A DNA stretch of 64,000 nt from Typhlomys cinereus (GCA_023101885.1 JALPQD010000241.1:1633001-1697000), one strand, 5' to 3'; positions 21,426 to 32,290 are shown, numbered from the stretch's first letter. Notes: generated by a model from the sequence alone, not told the origin. Made by a program: numbers and translations.

Positions 21426-22356
21426 TCCTACAGGAAGTATAGGGAAGGCAAATCATCCCTCTCACCCTCACAGCAAGAGGGGGAGCTGCAGGCTATTTGT
21501 TCTCAATTATTTTCACCACAGAAATCAGCAATGGATGTCAAGGGAGAAATCAGCATCTCAGCAGAGTAACAGGATGTCATGTTTTGTCTGCAGAGTCTTA
21601 ATGAGACCCAATCGGTATTTTGGGAACATGCTTCCTTCTCTCTCCACCACTTCTCATTCCAAATCTCCTTGCAAGACAAGGACAAATCCTGCTTTCTCAT
21701 AAGGAACACCAATTACCACAGGGAACAAGACTCCAACAATGCAAAGGTTCACAGAGCACATATAGTCCATAAAAGTCGAGTTCTTATCCCTCCACTCATA
21801 CTTCATAGAAGTAACCAGCAAAGTGGAAGGAAGACAACTCTTTATTCTGAAAATGTGACTGGGACCAAAGAAAGTGCACTGGAGACTAGAGGAGAGGATG
21901 TGAAAACTTAGAACTTAGTATTATTATAGGCTCATACTAACATACAGAAACATTGTGCTAAATAGATAATTGTTGCATATAAGAAGCCATATGTAATGTC
22001 ATTTCAACAGCAAATGTTACTGCTTTCATAAACATAACAAGTCAACAGCTTGCAATGATCTTCAGCTTTTCCTCCCGCAATCAGTTTGCCAATGTGTGTG
22101 AAAGACAGCCTCAGAATGTGACCCATTAGGGTCACCAGATAGTGAAAAGGCTTGTTCCATGGAGATGTCATTGTAGGCATTTACAATTGACAGTACCATT
22201 GAAGCCACTGGCAGGTGTTTATAAGAAAAAAAAGTTGCTCAGAAATGTACTTCACAAAGAAACACTTTGTGTTTCACTAAGCATGTCAGGCCACATCCTC
22301 TAAGGCAGCTCACAAAATTGGCTGTTACCTTATTTAGGTAATATATTTAGAATATT
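21426..22356. other. Unassigned sequence
   Basis: No repeat family or domain-bearing frame seen. Two overlapping open frames of 105 and 110 codons (21385-21911) have no recognisable features. Confidence 0.4.
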
Positions 22357-22570
22357 AAAAATCAATGATACAGGGCTGGAGAGGTGGCTCAGGGGTTAAG
22401 CCTCTGCCTTGCAGGCGGAAGGTCCTGAGTTCGGATCCCAGATCCCACGTATAGACGCCAGGCGGAAGTGGGGGCGGCCTGCGCTTCTGGCCCTGGTAGG
22501 GCAGAGCCTGTGAATCCCGGGGCAGAAGGAGGTGGAGGCGTCCATGGTGGTTCGCGAATTCGTCCGTGGT

Positions 22571-22622
<52 letters not shown>

Positions 22623-22661
22623 AAATAATAAAAAAAAATTATAAAAAAAATCAATGATACA
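22357..22661 (+). repeat. Young B2-like SINE, copy 2, with 16-bp TSD
   Basis: The SINE (22373-22645) has the head GGGCTGGAGAGGTGGCTCAG, a B-box-like GAGTTCGGATCC (about 22429), a GC-rich body, a (CA)n run (22573-22620) and an A-rich tail. AAAAATCAATGATACA at 22357-22372 and 22646-22661 is a perfect TSD, so insertion was recent relative to neighbouring repeats and L1-mediated. Confidence 0.93.
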
Positions 22662-22843
22662 AACATTATCCCTTATAGATGGAGTTGATACCTGGATTGA
22701 TCAAGTTTGTGCCTGAATAAAATTTTTTAATGAAATCATAAAATAATCCTCATAAAATCGGATAGGTTCATCTTTCCCTCAGTTTCCCTCTTTCCCTCTT
22801 CTTTAAGAATTTTTAAGATATCTTTATCTTAAAGATCATCTTT
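22662..22843. other. AT-rich flank with local inverted repeat
   Basis: AAGATATCTTTATCTTAAAG and nearby 'TTTAAGATATC' copies (22812-22850) form a small inverted/direct repeat cluster. The left TSD of the large L1 lies at its end. Confidence 0.5.
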
Positions 22844-22860
22844 AAGATATCTAATAATGA
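22844..22860. repeat. Left TSD of the large L1
   Basis: AAGATATCTAATAATGA is repeated exactly at 29176-29192, 6.3 kb away. It defines one insertion event covering 22861-29175. Confidence 0.93.
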
Positions 22861-23583
22861 CTTTCTGTCCCAGACCAGACCTGGGCGGACTCCCTGCTCC
22901 TCAGGTAAACCCCCTAGATCATGCTCCAGGCCCCAGGTCATGTTCTCTGCGTGCCCCAGTAATAACCAGCCTGCATTTCTGGTCCTGGGGAAGGTCTCTA
23001 GGACATACCATGGGCCTCAGATCATCTGCACACCCCACTAGCCACTCTGCCTTTCTGCCCTGGAGCCTAGAACCAAGAGGACTTCCTGCGCTTCACAATT
23101 CAATAGAGTCCAGAGAAAAACCCAAGTAAAGGGCTAGGGGACCAACACCATTCATCTGAGGTCTTCTAAAATCATCTCATCATACGGGAGAGAATCTTCA
23201 CATCCAGCTCTAAGATAAGTAAACCCTTTTTACCATCTTGTTCCTCTCAATTATTAGTCACTGGAGTTTAACATTTCTATATGGCTACTCAAAAATCCAT
23301 ACAACTTCAGGGGCTATACAATTCACCCTCATATGTCACCAAGAAAGTAAACCTAAAAAGTGCACTACCATACTAATCTTTAATCCCTGTCGACTAAACC
23401 CACCTTAATTGATGTACCAACAGTCTAACAGCCTTATCTAGGAAATAACATCAACACCACACAGGCATACCCAACTCCAAGGCAAACACTACCAATAACT
23501 GCTCAAGTGTAGTAATACTGTCTAATTCAGTTCAGCCAAAAACAAACAAAAACAAGAAGAAGGACATAAGAGATAATAAAAAA
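22861..23583 (+). promoter_or_regulatory. Probable L1 5' UTR/promoter region
   Basis: The sequence between the left TSD and ORF1 is moderately GC-rich at first (22861-23130) and then AT-rich. In L1 this position holds the internal Pol II promoter. A 21-bp piece (22967-22987) matches the body of the SINE at 30573-30593 with one mismatch. I do not recognise this 5' UTR type. Confidence 0.6.
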
Positions 23584-24655
23584 TGCCCAGGTCACAGCAC
23601 AAATCGATGAGAAATAAAACCCAAGACAACCAATCTCCTACAAAAAGAATCAACCCTGTAATGATGGAATGTAACCAGAACAAAGTCACAAAAATTAGCC
23701 AGGAAAGCCATACCCAAGATAAAGATTTTCAAAGTCTGATCTTTATTATGATCAAAACAATGAAAGAGAAAATCCAGGAGTAGTTAAATAACAATATCAA
23801 CCAGTTTGAACAGGAACACAACAGGCACTTGGAGATGAGAAAAGCAGTTGAAGAAACAAAAAGAGGCATAGAGCAGTTAAAACAATCTCAAGCAGAGTTT
23901 AAACTTGAATTAAAAGGCAAGCTATCTTCAACCTAGAACTCAACAGAGAATATTATCAGCAGAAATAATGAAGTAGAAAATAGAATATCAGATCTTGAAG
24001 ACAAAGTAGAAAACTAACCAGTTCAATCAAAGAGGTTGTTACAGCCAAAGAAATACTTGAGAGGAGTATTCAAGAGTTATGGGACACCTTGAAGAAGCTT
24101 AATGTGCATATTCATGGATTACCAGAGCAAGAATCCCAAAATACCACACCTGAGGAAATTTTTCAAATTATCACAAAGGAAAACTTTCCACATCTAAAGA
24201 AAGAGAGGCCTATCCAAATACATGAGGCATTCTGCACCCCAAACAAATATGACTAAAATAGAAATTTGCCATGGCAAATAATAGTCAAAACACTGTAAAT
24301 ACAAGACAAAGATTATGTGCTGAGAGCTTCAATAAAAAAGTCGCTTTTAAAAGTAAACCTATTAAAATAACAAATGATTTTTCAATGGAAACAGTAAAAG
24401 CCAGAAGAGCTTGGAGAGATGTACTTCAAGTATTGACTGAGCACAAATGTCAACCCAGGCTGAAATACCCAGGAAAACTATCAGTCGTGATCAAAAGTGA
24501 AAGAACAATTTTCCACCATAAAGACACCTTGAATTTTTCATGACTATCATACCAGGCCTTCAAAAAATGCTTAAAAAGATACTCAAGCTTGAAGAAAAGA
24601 ACAAGCATATCCAGGAAGACCAAAGAGAAGTATAATACCATCACAATCTCCAAGC
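23584..24655 (+). pseudogene. L1 ORF1 remnant
   Basis: ORF1p is the L1 RNA-binding protein: a coiled coil, an RRM and a C-terminal domain. Here the start is at 23583 and the first frame stops at 23781. Coiled-coil-like Glu/Lys/Gln-rich segments follow to about 24010. An RRM/CTD-like part reads 'LNVHIHGLPEQESQNTTPEE' near 24098-24157 and 'KARRAWRDVLQVLTEHKCQP' near 24400. Stops near 23934 and 24253 and several frameshifts break it. Confidence 0.82.
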
Positions 24656-24714
24656 TAATTAATACACATATGAAAGGCCACTAAACACACAAAAAAGTCA
24701 GGAATTAAAAGTAA

Positions 24715-25480
24715 TTTCTCCATTATAACACTAAATGTCAATGGAATTAACTCATCAATCAAAAGACACAGGTTACAACATGAATTAGAAATCAAAACCC
24801 ATCCATCTACTGCCTTCAGGAAACCACAAAAGATGGGCACATTCTGAAAGTAAAAGGTTGGTCAAAAATACTTCAAGCTAATGGGACCAAGAAACAAGCA
24901 GGGGTAGCAATTAGTGGACTTCAATAAAGTGGACTTCAAACCAAAAAAAATCATAAGAGACAAAGAAGGATACTACATTTTAGTCACAGGTACAATTCAC
25001 CAGGAAGACTTCACAATACTGAACTTACACACACTTAATATGAACTCCTCCCCATTCATTAGACAAACACTACAATATCTCAAATAAGAAATCAATCCCA
25101 AAACAATAATACTTGGGGATTTCAATACTGCCCTCTCAATGTGGGATAGGTCAACAGGCCAAAAACTCAGAGACACAATGGAACTGAATCAAACCCTTAC
25201 TGAAATGAACCTTACAGATCTCTATCGAACCTTCCATTCAAGCACCAAGGAATACACATTCTTCTCAGCAACCCACAGAACTTTCTCCAAAATAGACCAT
25301 ATACTGGGTCACAAAATGAATCTCCACATATACGGGAAAGTTGAAATTATAGCCTGTACCCTATCAGGCCACCATGGTCTAAAGCTTGACATCTACAACA
25401 CAACAAACAGCAGAAAATACACTAACTCTTGGAAACTAAACACTATGGTTTCAGAAAGAAATCAAAAAGGAAAGTCAATA
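24715..25480 (+). pseudogene. L1 ORF2 endonuclease-domain remnant
   Basis: Matches the APE-like endonuclease domain of ORF2p. Visible pieces are 'TLNVNGINSSIKRHRLQHE' (about 24730), 'IILGDFNTALS' (about 25105-25140) and 'TFSKIDHILGHK' then 'LSGHHGLKLD' (about 25285-25390). The usual Ser-Asp-His near the end of the domain reads Ser-Gly-His, so a catalytic aspartate appears lost. Stops occur at about 24846 and 25086. Confidence 0.85.
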
Positions 25481-26565
25481 TTTTCTAGAAGTGAACAATA
25501 ATAAAAATACAACATACCAAAATCTCTGGGACACAATGCAAGCTGTCCTAAGAGGTAAGTTTATAGCTTTTAATGCCTATATCAAAAAAAAAGGAAACAT
25601 CACAAGTAAATAACTTAACAATGTAGCTTAAAGCTTTAGAGACACAAGAGCAATCCAACTCCAAAAGCAGTAGAAGAGAGGAGATTAGCAAAATCAGGAG
25701 AGAAATATCCCAAATTCAAATAAGGAAAATGATACAAAGAATCAACCAGATGAAAAGCTGGTTCTTTGAATAAGATTGATATACCCCTAGCTAAATTAAC
25801 CAAAATCTAGAGAGAGAAAACCCAAATTAACAAAATTAGAAATGAAAATGGAATTATCACAATTGATACCCAAGAAATTCAGAGAATTTTAAGGTCATAT
25901 CTCAAAAACTTATACTCTGTGAAATTTGATAACACAAAAGAAATGAATGAATTCCTAAGTAAGCATAACTTACCTAAATTGAATCAGGAAGTTTTGAATT
26001 ATTTAAATAATCTTATAACAAATGAGGAAATTGATGAAGTAATCTCAAATATTCCCATCAACCAAAGTCCTGGACCAGAAGGATTTAGCACAGAATTCTA
26101 CCAGATAACAACTAACACCAATACTCCTTAAACTGTTCCATAAAACAGCAAAAGAAGGAACACTTCCAAATTCTATGAATCTAATATCATACTAATCCCA
26201 AAACCTAATAAAGATACACTTAAAAAAGAAAACTAGACCAGTCTCTTTGATGAACACGTTGCAAAGACTCTCAACAAAATCATAGCAAATCAGACTCAAA
26301 AACATATCAAAAAGATCATTCACTGTGATCAAGTAGGCTTTATCCCAGGCACACAAAGTTGGTTCAACATACTGCAAATCAATAAATGTAATTCATCATA
26401 TAAACTAATCTGAAGACCAAGATCACCTGATATTCTCTATAGATGCAGAAAAAACTTTTGGCAAGATCCAACATCCATCCTTTCATGATCAAAATCTTAG
26501 AGATAATTGGAATGGAAGGAACTTATATCAACATAATAAAAGCTGAATACAACAAGTCAACAGCA
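25481..26565 (+). pseudogene. L1 ORF2 linker and N-terminal reverse-transcriptase remnant
   Basis: Contains linker and early RT segments: 'NEFLSKHNLPKLNQEVLNYL', 'EIDEVISNIPINQSPGPEGF' (about 25960-26085) and '[16 protein letters not shown]' (about 26519-26566). It then jumps to sequence that lies far downstream in ORF2. The region that should carry the palm motif with the catalytic aspartates (FADD/YADD-type) is missing. Confidence 0.85.
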
Positions 26566-27900
26566 ATGGTGCTGGCAAAACTGGATGTCCACATGCAGAA
26601 GATTAAAACTGGACCCGTACTTGTCACCATGCACAAAAATTAATTCCAACTTTATCAATAGTAGGCCAGAGACTATACAAACCCTAGTTAAAGGGTAGGA
26701 AACTCCCTTGAGCTGATTGGGCTAGGCCAACATTTCCTAAACAGAAATCCAATGGCACAGGCACTAGAACCAACACTCAACAAATGGGATCTTATGAAAT
26801 TAAAGAGCTTATGTTCAGATAAAGAGATTGTAAACCAAGCAAAAAGACAACTCACAGAATGGGAGAAAATCTTCACTAACCATATATCTGATAAAGCTCT
26901 ATTACTCAGAATCACACAAAACTTAAAAAATGGACCAATTAAAAAATAGGCCTGGGCTGAAGCAATCATAATTGGATTTTGCATGCCCTCTGCAATGTCC
27001 CACAAACTATTGACCCCACAAAGTCTAGCATTTGCTAAAGGCACCGAGATCCTTGGAGACAAGGAATTGGCAGCCATAGTAGTGTTCCTATGCTTAAGGG
27101 GAACACAGGAAAGGGTTCAGGGAAATGCCACTGGGTCCTTGTACGTCATCGGAGAGGAGGGCCCAGAGGAGAATCTGGCATGCACATTAAAGGATTCTCT
27201 GGGGTTTGGGGGGGAGGCACTGGGGGATGGGGAGGGAAGGGTGAGGGGAGGGGGAGCAGGGGGGTTGCGGGGAGGAGGAGGGAGGGTGGGAACTGGTGTA
27301 CCTATTAAGTTTGTATGAGCGGAAATAATAATAAAAAATGTTAAAAAAAATAGGCCTGGGAACTCCAAAGACACTTTTCCAAGGATGAAATTGAAATGTC
27401 TAACAAATATCTTTAAAAATGCTTAGCCATCAGGGAAATGCAAATCAAAACTTCCCTGAGATATCATCTCACTCTGGTCTGGATGGCAAAAATTCACAAT
27501 ACAAACAATACCAAATGCTGGAGAGGATGTAGAAAGACGGGAACTCTCCTACATTGTAGTGGAAATGCAGGCTTATACAACCACTCTGGCGAGCAGTCTG
27601 GCGATTCTTAAAAAAGTTAAAGATTGAAATGCCATATGACCCTGCAATAGCACTGCTGGGAATAATCCTCCATAATGCAGAAATTCACTATATTGACATG
27701 AGCAAAACCATGTTCATTGCAGCACTATTTGCAATAGCAAAGTCATGGAATCAACCCAAATGCCCAACAGTAGATGAGTAGATAATGAAAATGTGGGAAC
27801 ATTTATACAATGGAATACTACTCAGCCATCAAAAAAGATGAATTAATGAAATTTGCCAGGAAATAGACAGAATTAGAAAAAATTATATTGAGTGAAGTAT
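26566..27900 (+). pseudogene. L1 ORF2 C-terminal remnant, split by a nested L1
   Basis: From 26567 the sequence parallels 13762 onwards of the other L1 (AATGGTGCTGGCAAAACTGG), so it lies C-terminal to the RT. It is interrupted at 26957-27344 and resumes at 27361 to about 27900 with the cysteine-motif region ('ATGCTGGAGAGGATGT', 27517). The motif is damaged by an indel near 27558. Confidence 0.85.
26941..27360 (+). mobile_element. Nested young L1 3' end with 16-bp TSD
   Basis: AAAAAATAGGCCTGGG occurs at 26941-26956 and 27345-27360. Between them is a 388-bp L1 3' UTR (CTGAAGCAATCATAATTGG ... G-rich tract ... GAAATAATAATAAAAAATG, A run). It is the younger 3' UTR type and sits inside ORF2 of the older element. 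Confidence 0.94.
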
Positions 27901-29010
27901 CCAGACACAGAAAGTTAGACATGTTCTGTTCTCCCTAATAAATGGATCCTAGTTCCTTAATGACTTATTCAAAGGTCAATCTCTGTAATACCCACTGTAA
28001 TAGCAAAGGATTACAAACAGGAGGGAAGGGGAAGGAGGGCCTAAAAAAGGAAACAGGGGATCGGGCTTCGGTAGAGAAAATAGGCCATGGTCAAGTATTA
28101 CATGTATGTAGCAAGATATCTGGTGAAGCTCACTCTCACTTCCCTTTCTGGTCACTCACAACTGAAAAAATTTATTCTCACCAATTAGGGAAGATACAGG
28201 GACTAGCAAATGGACAGTAACCATCCCACAAATGGGACACCAACCCTCCCCCTCCACTGCTGTGTCCTACTGTTATTCTTCCATCTACCTTTGAGTCTCC
28301 TCTTATATTAAGATCTTCATTTAAACAGTCTTTATCTTTGGTTAGGAGGTGACCTTAGATACCAATCAGGATGTAGCCAAAGATGGTATAGGAAAAGCAA
28401 AACTGAAAACAATAATAAACCATAATTCAGAACACCAAAGACCTACATTATTCACCTGGAACCAGACCAGCCAAATCTCTCCCCATCCTAAAGCTCAGGG
28501 ACCTTGTGGAAAAGGGGACTGAAAATTATAAGAGCCTAAAGATGGGGAGGACCAACAATATGCAAGATACACCACACAAGTTAGGGCTGCAGCATCCAGA
28601 ATTGGACTTTGCCTGACCCGCATAGTGACATGTTAATGACTCCCCACACCCAAATCTAGCATGGATCACAGGGGAGAAGGCTCCATGCAGTAGGATCCTT
28701 AGAGGCAAGGGATTAACAGTCATAATACAGTTCCATACTAGCGGGGAGCCCAAGAAGGGGTTCTGGACTATGCCACTGAGTCCTGAACTCTCATTAGGGT
28801 GGAGGACTCAGAGGGAGGTTTGGCATTCACACAAAAGGATGCTCCAGGGATGGGAGGGAGGAAAGGGGAGGCACTGGGAGAGGGGGAGGGAAAAGTGGGG
28901 TGAAAGGAGGGGGAGAGTGCAAGGGGGGATCACTGGGGAGAGGAAGAGGGAGGGAGAGGACGGGGGTCCTATTGAGCTTGTATGGTTGGGAAAAAAATAA
29001 AACGCGGGAG

Positions 29011-29175
29011 GAAAAAAAGAAATATATGAATAAAGGTTAAATATAAAGGAATACATCTGTCCAACAAACCATAGAAGCAACTAGCAAAATTTCAAGAAAA
29101 TATCATCTATTATTAATAGTTTTAAATGTAAATGGATTCAACTCACCAATAAAAAGATGCAGACTGGGTTAAAAA
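29011..29175 (+). other. Probable 3' transduced segment
   Basis: The L1 3' UTR ends in an A-rich tract (28990-29018). The next ~155 bp still lie inside the TSD and end in AAAAAAAG. They contain a diverged piece of a different L1 at the ORF1-ORF2 junction (AGTTTTAAATGTAAATGGAT near 29118, then AAAAAGATGCAGACTGGGTT). This fits a readthrough transcript from a source L1 that lay upstream of another L1 fragment. Confidence 0.72.
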
Positions 29176-29192
29176 AAGATATCTAATAATGA
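29176..29192. repeat. Right TSD of the large L1
   Basis: Exact second copy of the 17-bp target site. Confidence 0.93.
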
Positions 29193-29640
29193 TATTTCTG
29201 GAACTTAAGTGGAGAGGACTTGTAATGTACCTCACACAGAAAGCAGATATAGATGGGGTGCAGGGGATAGAGCTGGACTCACCTCCAGGCTCTTCCATCG
29301 AGAGAGTTGAGTTTTCAGGGACCTAAAAAGCCTAGCGCACTGTTCCCTGCTTGAATTAAGAACAATAGAAAACATTGGGTAAGAAGCTCTGCCACAAAGC
29401 AGAGGGAGATCAAACTTCCTCCTGATCATTGCACGTCACTGTCACAACATCCATCTTAAAAATCTATGTGACCCTGGATAAGTTTCTCAATCACTGTGCC
29501 TTTCTCCACAAGGTAAATGGGAGGGCAGCGTGAAAAGATATCTGTTGTGTGCCTTGCACAGTTGCGAGCATAGAGTAAGTACTGTGCACCTACTTCCTGT
29601 GAATGAAGTCAACTTTAAAACACGGTGCACCTAAACCCAA
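29193..29640 (+). repeat. Unassigned sequence then MIR-like remnant
   Basis: 29193-29440 is unassigned. 29455-29600 has the MIR order 'TATGTGACCCTGGATAAGTT', 'CTCAATCACTGTGCCTTTCT', 'GTAAATGGGAGGGCAG' and ends with a GCATAGAGTAAGTAC block. Confidence 0.6.
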
Positions 29641-29654
29641 ATGATGACAGAATT

Positions 29655-29995
29655 CTGCACACACAGCTTCAGAAAGATGCATGGAGTTTTTTGAAACATT
29701 CAAATTTTAATCGAGGAACACAGCGGTAACCATATCCTTTGACAAAGCATGCCAAAAATAAAAAGAGAGAAAAAAATGAAATACATAATTGTTTTATGAT
29801 GCTAATTTCACTTTTATAGACATGTTGTGAGTTCTTTTCAGAGGCTGGTATTGATTGCTGTTGCATTGTTAACGCATAACCAGACCGTATTTGAACATAT
29901 AAACTTTAAGAGAGATAATAAAGAAGAAACACGTTGGGTGAGTGGAATACTTAAACGCTTAAAAAATCGATGAAGCGATGTGACCAGAGAGTAAA
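29655..29995. promoter_or_regulatory. Candidate conserved non-coding element
   Basis: Non-repetitive AT-rich block with 'CAAATTTTAATCGAGG', 'ATAATTGTTTTATGATGCTA' and 'CATTGTTAACGCATAACC'. Homeobox, SOX-like and HNF1-like cores are suggested by eye. Composition-based inference only. Confidence 0.3.
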
Positions 29996-30486
29996 CCTGG
30001 ATCTTGGTGACTTGGAGGTCACCAAACTTCAGGCAAATTTCTCTGCACTGTTCCAACCACATTTGGACTGTTCTTAACTCTATCACCCGTTCTATTGAGA
30101 GTGTCATTGCCACAGTCCAACTAAGTGGAAACAATGTGTTATGCTACATATCACCCTAGCCCAGGAAGGATGATGGAGAAGCTGAGAGTTTAACCTATGA
30201 AAGATGGCTCAGAAGGAGGGTCTTAGAATGATTAAAACATTATCATATGAAAATAGATCTTTTTTTGTTTTTTGTTTTTTGATATAACCCAAAATTGGAC
30301 ATACATAGGAAGAAAAATCCAGAAAGGCCTGGTATTAAATATGGGTACTAAAATACCCATAAACCCCAAAGTGAGGATGTATGAGATATAGTAAACTTGT
30401 GTCCTGTTCCCATTGTCTGTGGTGAGATTATCTGAATTCAGATTGTCCTCAAGGTCAAACAATGTCTTAAATAATCCATTAAAAGG
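29996..30486. other. Unassigned sequence
   Basis: No family or gene recognised. A T-rich TTTTTTTG repeat lies near 30260. Confidence 0.4.
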
Positions 30487-30765
30487 ATAAGGAATACTAG
30501 AGAGATGGCTCATGAGGCTAAAGTCTTTGTCTTGCAAAGATTCTACATGAAAACACTGGACAGAAATGGCAACAGCCTGCATTTCTGGTTCTGAAAGGCG
30601 GAGTCTGAGAAACCCCAAAGCAAAGCAATAAGGAGGTAGGGTAATCCAGGATGATTCTCTCTGTCACCCTTGGGACTCCACAGGCACACACACTTAAGCG
30701 CCTTCTTTTACACGTACTCACACACATGTACATACTCATACCCACACATATTTTTAAAAAGGGAA
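30487..30765 (+). repeat. Old member of the B2-like SINE family
   Basis: Parallels the young SINE: a head 'TACTAGAGAGATGGCTCATG', then 'CCTGCATTTCTGGTTCTGAA', 'AAACCCCAAAGCAAAGCAAT', and a CA-rich end with 'GGACTCCACAGG'. More diverged than 22373-22645 and without a clear TSD. Confidence 0.75.
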
Positions 30766-30925
30766 AAAGAATGGGGGTCATATTGATATAACAGAGAAAA
30801 TCTGCTTTGGTGTGACCCAAATTCCAGCCTCCAGAACTGTGCGCAATAAGTTCCTCTTCTCTCGAAGCGACTCAACCTCAAGTACCATGTTACAGCAACG
30901 CAAAGCAGACTCAGACACCATTCCA
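30766..30925 (+). repeat. MLT/MST-like LTR 3' end
   Basis: 'CCTCCAGAACTGTGCGCAAT' through 'CCATGTTACAGCAACGCAAA' and a terminal CAGACTCAGACACC match the 3' end of old MaLR LTRs, including the AATAA-like signal region. Confidence 0.65.
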
Positions 30926-31130
30926 ATCTGATTTTTTAAGCACTTATCCAAAAGAAAATCAATCTTAGGTTAGTTTGGCTCTTAAGCCCCCAGTGGCAAT
31001 CCTGTATCATATCTAGGGCAAGGTGCTTAATATCTATTTTCTCTGAAATTGTTCTTCTCTGGAGCAGGGATTATTAATAAGGTTTGCTTTAGTAAGATTC
31101 TGCAGGGCTCAGTGAAAGCAGATATGGAGA
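30926..31130 (+). repeat. Possible MIR-like remnant
   Basis: 'GTGGCAATCCTGTATCATAT' followed by 'GGGCAAGGTGCTTAATATCT' and 'TATTTTCTCTGAAATTGTTC' is MIR-like in order, weakly preserved. Confidence 0.4.
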
Positions 31131-32290
31131 AAGATTACAAAGAATTAAGACTCCATAGATGCTGACTGTCATTTCCAATAACTTCCTAATTAATAAAAGT
31201 AGTTTTTAGGGGCTTTGGGGTATTTAATGGAACAGTGAGTTCCCTGACTCTCATTGGGACCAGGCATTGCTTTCCCTGTGCCAAAGCTTCCGTGCGAAGT
31301 GAGATATGTCTGTGGGGCTGGGTTGCCTGGCCTAAGGAAACTGCAATTTTGAGCTCTGGTGAGCAGCATCTGGCCAAATGAGAGAGGAGGGAAACAACGA
31401 GGAGGGGAGCTAGGAGCACAGGTGAGTCGCTACAGTGGGGAGAGAGGCCTTGGGCTGCGCACGGGAAGCCGTGGAGCTGGAAGGATCCTGCACACTTGTC
31501 CCAAGAGAGACAAAGTCCCAATGGAGACTCTCGTTTCTTCACCTGGGCCAGGCATTGGTTTCTGTGCCTCTGGAAAGATTGTGACCTCGGCTAGAGGGCA
31601 GCAGGACTCAGGAATGAGCCATCTGTAGCTGACATTTCTGGCAGCTGGCGACTGAGCTCATCCTTCCTGAATGGGGAGTCTGAGCATGGGTTACATGACC
31701 TTACCAATACTCCCAGGAAAAAAATAATGACGGCCATCCACCATACCATGAATCAGCACCTCTTACGTATCAACTCTTCTGCCCACCCTCCTCATTTTCA
31801 TCATTTATTCTTCAGTTGCCTCTAAAGGATATTCACTCCTGTCTCTAAACTATAAGAAATTTGAGAGTGTAGTCAAGACATCAGTCCACCTTTAGTTTGG
31901 GTCAGCAACAGATTTGGAATTTAACAGAGATCTATCAGCCTCCAAAGCCCAAGTCTAGCATTTCAGAAGTGATCCCGTTTTGTTAAAAGTCCACCATGTC
32001 ACTGTAGGCTCTATTCCTGAGATGGTCGCTCACTGAGCAAGATCTATGCCTCCCTGTTGCTCAGGGGAGGTGCTCAGAAATCTCAGTCATGGTAAAACAT
32101 GGTAAATACATCTAGATGGTATTCAAACCCAAAACTGTCACAGTCCATAGTTAGTGTGCTCTCCAAAAGTCACGCGGCTTCTTCTGAAAGCTACTGATCA
32201 CTCTAAAAGGGTCAAATTTCAGACCAGAAGGCTGTATACAGTACAGCCCGATGTTACCTTAGTGAATCAGAGAGAACTAGAGAAAAATCA
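31131..32290. other. Unassigned sequence
   Basis: The open frames at 31186-31542 (minus) and 31359-31628 (plus) overlap and show no domain. No repeat identified. Confidence 0.4.

Larger units (their letters stand above)
22861..29175 (+). mobile_element. Nearly full-length, defective L1
   Basis: One L1 insertion with layout: probable 5' UTR (22861-23583), ORF1 remnant (23584 to about 24655), ORF2 remnant (about 24715-27900) and 3' UTR with purine tract (27900-29010). About 165 bp of additional sequence ends in an A run. Perfect 17-bp TSDs bracket it. Breaks: many stops and frameshifts in both ORFs, an internal deletion of the reverse-transcriptase core at about 26565, and a later L1 inserted at 26957-27344. 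It is therefore dead and older than the inserted copy. The 5' UTR call rests on position and on the TSD. Confidence 0.92.

Noticed and set aside
22396..22666. Cys-Val repeat frames with a common C-terminal part at 22.4, 3.4 and 52.1 kb as a gene family
   Set aside because: The shared protein-like part is the translated body of a SINE with a (CA)n tail.
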